Positions 42,701 to 54,300 of a stretch of DNA of 64,000 bases are shown here, one piece after another. The notes under the pieces were generated by a model, which was not told the origin of the DNA, did no database searches, and was given only the letters and a program-made list of their open reading frames with translations. Each line of letters starts with the position of its first letter. Positions within the stretch are counted from its first letter, which is position 1. Both the position numbers and the translations under genes were made by a program. Source of the DNA: Glandiceps talaboti (Eukaryota > Hemichordata > Enteropneusta > Spengelidae); contig NC_135559.1 of the NCBI RefSeq assembly GCF_964340395.1, forward strand, positions 21,409,621 through 21,473,620, in the 5' to 3' direction.

Positions 42701-45700
42701 CTTCCAACCCACCCAAAAGATTAAGGGGTCGCAACAGTTGAAGTTGAAGTTACCTGCTGGTACAAATTGACAACAAATGCATCCTATCCCAGAAAGTATA
42801 CAGAACAGACTTAATGTGATAGTTCTTCCATATCGATCCACCAAGAAAATGGAGGCCAAGGTTGCAGGAATTTCAACCATACCAGCAAGGAAGAAGTTTA
42901 AGTACTCATTGCCGGCCAAACTACTGGTATTTAAGGATACTCCGTAGTACACCATAGATATAGCAGTCCTGTTGGGATACAAATCGTTTATCGTATTTGA
43001 AATGTGTGTAATAATTACCAAGTACATGTCCAAATCGATACAAAATATATAATACTGTTTATACAGCGTAATTAGTTCACTGACAGTGAACATTGAACAC
43101 TTCCATGTGAGGATAAACGCCTTGAATTCGGTCGTAAAACCCACAATACTTATGAATTTACATGGCAAGGGGTGGGGATTTCAAAGCTGTGGAATGGCAT
43201 ATTAGGTACATTGCCACCACCAGCATACTCTTGTCGGCCGAGAGGAGAACGGCCTGGGGTACGTATGCGTGTTCGAATATGATATAAAGAAACCGTCTAC
43301 CTCCAATTACTGTAGTGAGAAATTCTCCAACTACTGCTGTATGCTGTAAAAGAGGGGCCATCTGTCGTAAAAGACAGGCCATCTGTCGTAAAAGAGTACT
43401 CGTTATATGGTTATGTACATTTGATGGTGATGTTGACAATACCCGTCAGCCAGTTTTCCGTATCTTGTGACATGTATTATTAGCATGTCATTCTGTAAAA
43501 TTCATCTGTTAGTGACGGCAGATGAAAGGACACATCTGACTTGCCTCGGTCATGTCTGGTTTCATATCAATTGTACCTAGGAAAGAAAGTACAACTTGTA
43601 CAATTAGAATCGGTATGACAAAGTATGGGTTAAAGGTCACACATCTCTCGTCTGACTGAAATGCTGAAATTGTCAATTTGTACACAAACAATACACAAGT
43701 CAAGTCTAAGCTCCAAGGTAAAGATATTTAGTTGTAATTATATCTTCTTCTGCCATAATTGCTGTAAACGGTCGGCAATATTTGACGGTACAGATATAAA
43801 TTAATTAGTTACCGAAACTATTACGAGAGATCTTCGATTATGAATAGGAATAGAGTGAGAAGTACTGTGAATTTCGTCTTCGATGGTATTGCTGCAAGAG
43901 ATATTCATTTGCAAGGTTTCGAACATGAAATACGCGGTTAGAAATCCCTAAAAATTATTATTGAGATTAATTATGTGGACATTTAGTGCAGATGATTTTG
44001 AACCTATAAGATTGTTAATGAGAACATTTACTTATTAAATTATAGGGTGGGGTGTTAGCAAGTACATTCGTCTCCATTTTTGGGGGTTAAGTCTACGTGA
44101 AAGCGTACAGACCTGTAAGAAAAGTGTTGAAACAGGACACCACAAAACTACACACTGTGGTAGTCCACTAGACAGTGCCTTTTGGTGCCGTGGAAAAATC
44201 GTATTCTATTCACCATGCTTAACAAAATGTATAGGTGTGATTAATAATGTGAAGAAGCCAAAACAAAATCTAAAATAACAAAACTACCTGTAGGTACTTA
44301 AGTAAGCAAAACTGAAAATAAAATTGAAATTTACGTAAACTAAATAACAAAATAAGGAGCTACAGCTATTGAAGGTAATGCTAACATAAATCGTGTTGTA
44401 TGGTCATGTGACATACTATTCTGTAATAAAGCATAATTCTGATTATTTGAGAAGTAGGCTTTGTATCCATGGTAACAATGCTATAGCTTTTACAGTAATG
44501 GTTTGGTAATTCTTGTCTTCAATTTTTTTGTGTTTCGTTGATAAACATACTGTGTCGTGTTTCATCACTATGTTGCTCTAACTACGAGACACCGAATGTA
44601 AAAAAAAATGTTTTTCACCTGCTAACGTAAGACACACAGATGTCATAAAGGTAAACGATGCATGCATGACAGTAGATGACACACACATAATAGCAAATGA
44701 TGCAAGTTAGATCATGAACTTTGCCCCTGGATACCTTTTTTGTACACATGATAAAACGAATTATCCATGAGGGCGCTAATCAAGTAAGTGGAAATTTGCA
44801 CATGTATCTATGAGAGTGCTAATCAAGTAAGTATCATATATATTTGGTACACATTACAAAAAAATTATCTATGGGGCATAGCAAACATTATGGGCGCATT
44901 GAAGACAAAATACTGGCGAGTGTTTAGTAACGTTTTTTTTCATGAATGATAATTGTTCGCTTGCTACGAGGGACTCTGAGAATCGAAGGTGACTTGCCAG
45001 ACAGCTGTGGGGCTGTAAACGGAAGAAAGGTACACACCTACATTGTCGGCAATGTATTAATATATTTAGTTGCATATGTGTGTCTATCTTATAATTAGCA
45101 CTAGACTTGGTTGGCGATGTCAATGACAGACTTCTTATTATGTAAAGTAATATCTGCGTCCCTATCTTCTAAGCAGTAACATATTCAGACATGTCACATC
45201 AAAATTCATTTGGGACCCCAAGGCCCCCTATGTTGCTAGGTTTTCGTAGGACACCAAGGTTTCAAAAGTGTTGAACTTTCGAAACGTGTGAACCCAAGGC
45301 TGGGCCTCACAGTGCTAGGTTTTCGTAATGTAGGGCCCCAAGTCCCGTAATATAGATCTAGGTTTTCGTAACTGAAGGACTCACGGTGCTAGGTTTTCGT
45401 GGTGTGTAAACCCAAGACCCCCCACGGTGCTAGGTTTTCGTGGCGTGCACACCCAAGGCCCCCATGATGCTATGTGTTCATATCATATGAATTCAAGGCC
45501 CCATGGTGCTAGGTTTTCGTGGTGTGTGTGAACCCAAGCAGGCTCCCAGGTGCTAGGTTTTCGTAGAGTGTGAACCAAGGCCCTTATCACATTGCTAGGT
45601 TTTTGTGGCATTGGACCACAAGGCCCGTATGTAGGAATAGAACGACAACTGTGCTTTCGTACTCCTTTGGTACAATATCTTATATATAGTTACAGTATTG

Positions 45701-46196
45701 TCTTGCATTATCAAGATGACATTGGTCTAATTAGAATGGTAAACTATCTGACAAATTCGCCAGGTATAGTAGTATTTTATACCAATAGTCTAATCAAAGA
45801 TGTATTAAATACATCCATGGTCTAATTATCTTCATCTTAAAATCTCGTAGTTACCTCATTAACTTGAACTCCAATCACTCGATTGTTCAACAAAGCACAA
45901 CAAAACAAGTGTTTTTAGAACTACTTACCAATGTACGAAAATATTAAGACATCTTCGACGAAGATTTGGTGTTCTAAGCAGATCTATAAAACTATGGTTT
46001 CTTCGTATTGGTAAACCACCTTTCCTGTGCTTCTTTTGGCATTCCTCCAAATAAAAGTTGCCGAGCTTGGGAAGCTGAAAGTTGTACAATACATGTTACT
46101 ATCTTGAATTTTAAAAAAATGAACTAGAATTCATGTATTCGTTGTTGAAAAACATAGCGCAGAACAGAACTGTATTGTGGAGGTTTTATTTGTCTG

Positions 46197-46270
<74 letters not shown>

Positions 46271-46341
46271 GTCTGTCTGTCTGTCTGTCTGTATGTATGT
46301 ATGTCTGTCTGTTGTCTGTCCGTCCGTCCGTCTGTCCGTCC

Positions 46342-46376
<35 letters not shown>

Positions 46377-48327
46377 CGTCCGTCCGTCCGTCTGTCTGTG
46401 TCTGTCTGTATGTCTGCCTGCCTGCCTGCCTGCCTGAACGCCCGTCCAACCGTCCGTCTGACTGTCTGTCTGTCTGTTTGTTGTAATGTATATTCTACTG
46501 AGTTTGCTATACAAAAGGAAACTCCATACTGTGATACACCCATACTAAGTACTTTAGCTAATCACGAGACAAGACATCGTTAGGCACATCAACCACGAAT
46601 CCTCCAAAGTTAATAAATAAATCAACACAAACACTAAATACAGGTAGTTAATGACGAATACATGTTTTAACGTTGTATAAATCTACAAGATTATAACTTG
46701 CTACGATTCAAAATTTGATTTCAGCCTCAATTCAGAAAAACAATTACGATACCTTGGCTGTACTGTGTTTGGAGTATCCATGGAAACGTAAACAGTGGTC
46801 TTGCAGCAGTTTTGTGTTTTTGTTTTATCGTATATAAAAATCATCTTGTCACAATACTATTGTCATTCGCTGTAATATATATGTTCGGGAGGATTCTAGA
46901 TACATATGATGTGCCTCAGGTATATATTTTATTTTATTTGGTCATAGTACTGCATTGCGTACTATGCATCCCAATGTGAAATATAATTAGATCTGAGAGT
47001 AGTGTCTAGCATACAAGGTAAGGTCTGATGAATTCAGACTGACACATACACGTGCTATCTGGATCAAAACATGAAGTCTTCTACAAAGTTGATGATTAAA
47101 ATCACCAGATTTGGTGTCGTAACCTATTGAAAATTAACAGGTGAGGCACAAATTCGCTTTGGATGCAAGTATAGATAGTCTGCTCAGGTTATCGATATAT
47201 ATTAAGAATTCGTCATACATGTAAAGCAATAATTCGACATGCAGATGCGTTTCTTAAATTTAGAGCAAATAAATATGATGAGTACAACTAAACTAGGGTC
47301 ACCACTTTGAAAAAGACTGAAATTACCTAGCACGCATGTGTCAGTCTACTTTTGCCATGAGAGAAAATGGAAAGTGATCACGTTACCGTAGCAGTTGACA
47401 CTTGAGAGCAAACAACGTAGCCTTGGTTACACCGTGAAAACCTTTAGTTTTAATAATACTGATACTATATCCCGTGCAAATGGCTTAAAATACGATTGTG
47501 CTAATTACCCTTTAAGATCAATATTCAATTTAGGAGTAAGTTGGTAGTGAGAAGTAAAAGTCATTTCAAATTTATTCTAATGTTGGAGAATATGTTAAAT
47601 ACGTTGCATGAAGTACTGGTATAACAGTGTAGTAATTTTAAACATACATTTCTCACTGACTGATGGTTAAAAATCTATTAGGATCTTGCATTTGCATATA
47701 CATGTCCAATTATTAATTGATGGGCATGCGATACAAGTATATGTTGTATACCACTTTTACTATTGAGACAGTGTATCTTATCGACGCATTAAGATAATAG
47801 AAACACAGGTTGTGTAAAAAGCAGTTTGCACGAGAGATAGTTTACAAAATATAAATGCTGATATACCAGTGGACTAATGTCTGCTTTGTTCACCCTCGCT
47901 GCCTTTAGTATAATCACTTCAGCTTCCTTGACTTCGCCACGAGAGAGAAGCCAGCGGGGTGATTCTGGTAAGAACCTTAAATCGTCAAATTATTAATTGG
48001 GTGAGAAAATCATTATAAGATTTCAATAAATTTCACTTTGAGTTTAATTTATGAAGGGTATTCAGCAACGAGTGAATACAAAAGTGGTTATCAACATCCG
48101 TATGTCAACATCATGTATAACTGTCTTTGTGCTAATTTATTGTAGATATGTATAGTACAATTCTGTCCCTGGATGCCAGGGTTAAATCATCTCGATATGT
48201 AATCGTAGGTTTGTTGGTATTTGCACTCTATACTTACAAATTGCCGGTTTAAAGTTACGATTCAATGCATATTACAAATTGTGTATAGTATAGCTATGTG
48301 CAAATTGGTAAGTGTGTGTGTGTTTGT

Positions 48328-48398
<71 letters not shown>

Positions 48399-51300
48399 GA
48401 CCTATTGACTATGAATAATGAAATATGAGCTATAAACCTTCAAGTATGGTATATGAACTATGAACTATGACCTTTAAACTCCATATGAAGACTTAACCTT
48501 AGAACGTTAGAATTAGGATAGACTCATAAATGTGCAGAGTGGACTTGATAACTTGGTCAATCTTCGTTCTTTTGAAATTCCGAATTTCCAATTATTATTT
48601 TATTAATACTAAACTTGAAAAAAGAAATAATAATAATAATGATAAATCAGGATATAAGAGTGAGAGAGATCAGGAAGTACTAGGTCGCTGAAGGTGAATT
48701 GATTAAGTATCTCGGATGGTAAATGTTCCTCAGATTATTAATAAATGCATTTGTTTGCTATTTGCAATTGTCTCTTTTTAGGATGGAGCTCTAATTATAA
48801 AGTTACCGAAAAAATGTTTGTACTTAATTTCCGAAATGTATATATAATTGGCTTCATCATACATCGGTATCTATTGAAGCCAGGCCCACTATATGTAAAG
48901 ATATGTATTTACTGTACTATGAACAAGTCTATCAAAACAAAACATCACCCATTCTCTTTTTTGAACGAAGATTTAGATATTGAAACCCTATGAATTCCTT
49001 TACAATTTAAATCTATTTCAAAGAATATACTGCTAACTTAAAATTGTTTTTTTAGCTAGTCCAAGTTATCAAACATTGAAAGCTCTAAGATACCCAGGAT
49101 AACATTTGATCATTAGAGTTTTCCTACTGTTAAGATATAAATATCACGATAATGCATTATACTAAATTGACGATGGATTAAAAAAATACATCACGGACAA
49201 TCCATTGAGCTGTATCATAGACATCACTGATGAGTGAACGAGTGATAAGGTTTGGGAAGTGTAAAGTTTGTTTACCTTTTGTACTAAAACAGTGTTGCAG
49301 CCAGCCATTTGAAAGAGTGAGACATAGTGTCCCGAGACTTTCATTTTTCTGGGTCATCATAATTTTTTTGGGGGGACAAGCACCAATGGTGTTGTAGCAC
49401 AACTGTACAGTTTGTAAAAATATTTACCCACATGCTGATCCATGCTAGATATTTGCTGAATGATTATGCAATTGCCTATCCAACCCTGTTGTTATCTATG
49501 CAATATACACGATAATTTGGCTGTTGCGATAGGCGTGGTCATGTTGCTAAATATATTTGCATACAATAGTTTATTAGTGTGGGTCATCTTTGACCCGTCA
49601 CTTCCAAAATTGTGGGTCAGGTCCAAAAAATGTGTGTCAAATGACCCAAAAAACTCCCTCTGGCTGCAACACTGTCTAAACGATTGACAAAAACAAACAT
49701 TCAACCCTTTGCTCAATGTTTTCGCATTACATGCAGCCAGAAAAACCAACGTCAATTACAACACGTCACTGTAGAAATAGACATGTCAAATTTGCAGTTA
49801 AATACATGATCATTCTCTGTACAATCACACCTCTACTAACGACACAAGCAGACCATTCAAATACCACACTTGACACCATCTTTCACAGATAAATTATACT
49901 TACACGCACAATTCGTTCAAGAGAATAATACTGCTGATAAAAATCGCAGTTCGTGATATCACAGCACCCTCTCACTTTCACCAAATTTCAAGTGACAAAC
50001 GTAGCTATGACAAATTAAACCCATGTGCTATGACGTTCGAGAAACTCTAACATATAATCTAAACCATTAGCATAAATATTGGTTTTTCAAATCAATTTAA
50101 CGTCTATAGTATAGAGTTGAAATCAAAGTATTGACAATAAATTGGTCCAAGCATTGTAGACGGGGAAGAATAACAAGTAATAACTTGGTACATAGGCCAG
50201 AATTCTATTTACACTGTCCATGTTTTTATAAAACGCTTTTCTCTATTTCATATTTATATTTGACTGGAGATATAAAGCATTCCTTAACTTTCACAAAATG
50301 CAATGTAAATATAACGTCCCTGTAATTTACTAATATCCATGTCACAGCTCAATGGAATGTCCGTTGAGAAAAGTAATCGATAATGACGTACACAACATAT
50401 GTAAATTTTTCAACTTACCAAAAGTAGGCTAACAACAAAACTGATGGTAGAGACATTATAAAACTTAGTTTTCTCCAATCTCGTACAACATATGCGATAC
50501 CTCCGAGGGCAGCATATGCAAGGGCATAGAAGACAACGGTACTACTGCTGACAAACGCCCTCTTCGACGGCCCGACCCATTCGAGAGCTGAAAATAAGCA
50601 CCCACAAAAATTAGTGTAGTGTCTGGTTGATGACTACTATATAATTTATGTTACTGCCTGGTGGTGGCGGTGGTGGTGGTGGTAGTGGTGGTGGTGGTGG
50701 TGGTGGTGGTGGTGGTGGTGGTGGTGACGATGGCGAAGACGTGTAAGTGTCTGGGGATGTCGAATAAAATGTAGGTGCATCAACATATTCGTTTGCTGAC
50801 GTTTAAAGGTCCTAAAGGAGAATTTGTGAAATCCGCCATAAATCGTCAATGGTAGAGCTTTTCTGAAACATCAATGCGGAATATCCATTGTAACATCATA
50901 GACGGTGGGGAAAGTTTCTCCAATGACTATGTATTCATTCAACTGAGATATGTGCAGTATGTAGGAGAGTGTCATCGTGTTTGACACTTGAACTATCAAA
51001 CTTACCGTAACTGTAGGTAACTAGATAAATACCAACAATCGAACAACCGAGGATGAACTGTGAGAGCAGGTACATTTCTAGAACGGGTGACAATGCTGTG
51101 CATACATTGGCCATGATATTACATGGTATAGCAAGGAATATGGACGATTTCCTACCATATCTGTAACAGACAAACACATTATCATCAAACTTTCCTTCGT
51201 GAACTTATAAGTCTGAGTAGGTACCTAGTCTGCAAGGTATACGTACGACCTGACGGGCGCCCTCTGACATCGGTCGAACGACACGACTTACCTTACAGTC

Positions 51301-54300
51301 TAGATTGACACCGTCAATCTTTTCTATTCCATTGGTATGACGTCATTTCCCCATTTTTAGACACTGAACTTTGAATGGATTTTTCCATGCAACAGAAACA
51401 ACTTGAAGCACTGCTGTAGAAATGACGCCACGAAAATACCAGTTCATGGAATTGATAATGCCAATGGTAAGTTCGTTTGTACACGCGTTCCTCATGGCTG
51501 GGAAACAAGACAGGCTGATAGCTAGGTACTTCACAAGTTTTGTATTGTGGGAAGTTAACAATTAACAGGATAAGTATATAAACGGCTAAAACTTGGGTTT
51601 CAGTCGTAACTGGCTGTCGGCGGGCTATGATCTATTCCTCTTTCTTTACAGCATGTTAAATAATAATGTTGGATGTTGAGAACGGTAAACCTTCACTCCA
51701 AGTCGAATATTTGCAAAATATACATAACCATATCACTTGAAAATCAAATGCACTGCCGATGTTGCAGTAAAGGGATTCATGCCCACCTTTGACAAAACTT
51801 CTCGATAAATTAAAGTATGTGTATATTTGGACTTGATTCTGACTCATACCATGACGGTAGACATTTTCCTACCTCCATACTCACACCTACTAAAGACCAG
51901 TTTTTCTATCTACACATGCATGATCTACAAATTTGGCAAGCGTTAGTCATATAGTGTGGAAAACAATTTTATATTGAATATTCGGACACTGATGTATCGA
52001 AGACAGTACATGTCTCTGATTTTGCTATAAATCTACTTGTCAGCCATTAGTGCATAGAAATGTGGTGAGCGGGATGTATATTGTAGTGTCATGTTACATG
52101 TATATGACAAATGCCTGGCAGTACAATGTCAACAAAATACACGTGAACAATGATCACGAGGTTGTAAAACTCAAATAATTGTGAAACAAAGAATGCTATC
52201 GAAATTGGCTAGGAAACTAGACAAGACGATTTTAAAAGTTCGTTTCAGTACTGAACACTGAATTTTGGCCAGCGGCTTTCAAATAAAAATATACCTCTAG
52301 CGCCCCCAGTGGCCAAACTATCGAATCCGAATATAGCCCGAATATGACCTCTCTTCACACTTTCTCCAGCACGTTTGTCAGCTTCAACGTTGCAGATGGA
52401 ATATGCCAAATGATAATCAAATTTGGGAGCTGACGACATGTAACAGTCTGACTGGGAGATAGATAGAGCTCCCCACATTACTGAGGAGGAGGTAGTAATT
52501 GGAAAGTATATAGTCACACTTACCTATCGGATAGTGGGGCTAAAAAGAACGTACCAAATAAAATACCAATATAAACCGAAGATCGGCCGAGTTCTCGGAG
52601 CCAAGTCTTATCACACACCAAATCCCACTGTAAAATGGAAATTGGGATTAAATGTAGCTATAAATTGCAATCGTATCGATTTCTGCGTGCTTGTATGTAG
52701 TAGAACGATATTTTGAAACTCTGTGTACATGATGCACACGTACGTCGTATTACCTAGATTATTAGGACTTCAGGACATCTATAGTGCGGCTAACACACGT
52801 GACACTACTTAGACATATGGAAGGTACAGGCTTTGGACATAATTATGTAGCTACGTAGGACTAAGTACTCAACGGCATCATGCGTTTTACACAACATAAT
52901 CTATAAATCAGGATATACTAAACTATCTCTAACTAAAAAAACATGTAAACAATATTAAACTAGGATTACAATTTATTGAATAATTGAAAACTTTTTTTAT
53001 AGTTTGTTTTGCTAAAAAACTTCCCAAGGCTCTATAAATCTATCCTCAGTACTCTTAGCAGTTAGCAGACTAACTTTAATATATAAAACTGATTGCTTTT
53101 CAAGATGATAAACTATATACCAGAATTGTCATCACGTTCTACTTGGGGAAGTGTGCCTGGTTCTTCCCTCATATCGATCATCGCCAATAAAAACTGTTAT
53201 TAATATTCACTTATTCCTCGGACACATTGCATTCCAGAATGTAATCGCTTACCACTGTCCATTCAACAATCGAAGAGAACAGACAGTTTCAAATCTGCCC
53301 TCTCCATCATTGATACAGTATCACCAATCTCATAGAACGTGCTCACCTGATCACACGGGTGAGATGTAAAGGACGCCACCAGCGTTACGCCTGTGCCATG
53401 ATAATCCTTTTCGGATGTTGACAATATAGAAGTAAAAGTATAATACAGTCTACAGTCTACAGTGTCAGTTTACAGGGTTGACTATTGTATCTGGTATTGA
53501 TTGGTGATTGGATCTGCGCACTGTTTTATGCGCAAGTACTATATGTAAACGCGAGCAGCTGCTATATAATTACTGAACCGAAAACCGGCCGTTAACCGGT
53601 TTACACTGGATTTCACTCCGATTCTGTAATGAATGTTGTTACAATTGATGATGTATGGTTGCATAAAAAGAATTTCTACGACCCTACACGAACTCGGGAT
53701 TATAATCTCTCTCGTAACTCGTGACAATGACAACGTTTGCTTCCCCTCAGTTTTGAATTGTTACAATACTAGGCAATCCGAGACTCGTTTGTCTCTTTAA
53801 CTTTGAATCTGAATGATATTGTTTCCATCGGGATACGATACAAACCTGTCATTTTGTATACTGTACCACCTTTGCATTCAATAACAGGGCGTGTTCGTTC
53901 TCTGCTTTGCCCGATAGTTATTAGGCCCATTTCATACATGGACAATGCGCTTGTCCGCTCAATAACAACTTGGACAGAGGTAATTTAATAGAACAGGTAA
54001 CAATTGCCACACTATTCCCGGGGGAATGACTGAAGATCATACGAAGTATACAGAAAACTACAGTTCAAGTTAAAGAAGAAAATTGCAGACAGAAAATATT
54101 TAAGTAAGGAGCAAAAAATAATTTGGCTGTTGAGTTCATATGAACGCGATACACGTGATCTTCGAATTGTGGTTATGCCATATGCCATACCTATCTCTAT
54201 AATACTAAGCGGGTGTTTTGTCTGGGATATTTTCCGATTCGGCCGAATGGATTAGAAAAATATTAGCGGGGTTATGTTTACAAAACTGTTTACAGTTCTA

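Noticed and set aside
43158-43439. 93-codon minus-strand ORF in SLC22 intron 6
   Set aside because: Spans a small direct repeat, lacks splice sites in phase with the flanking exons and shows no transporter motif.
46124-46583. Thr/Asp/Arg/Gln- and Cys/Leu/Ser/Val-rich ORFs
   Set aside because: Direct translation of the (CTGT)n run in different frames.
47867-47964. Nearer acceptor CTTACCAG for SLC22 exon 5
   Set aside because: Joining there makes a TGA at the junction; the acceptor 11 bases upstream gives the family sequence FLPESPRWL.
50646-50849. His-rich protein
   Set aside because: Translation of the (GGT)n run in an intron.
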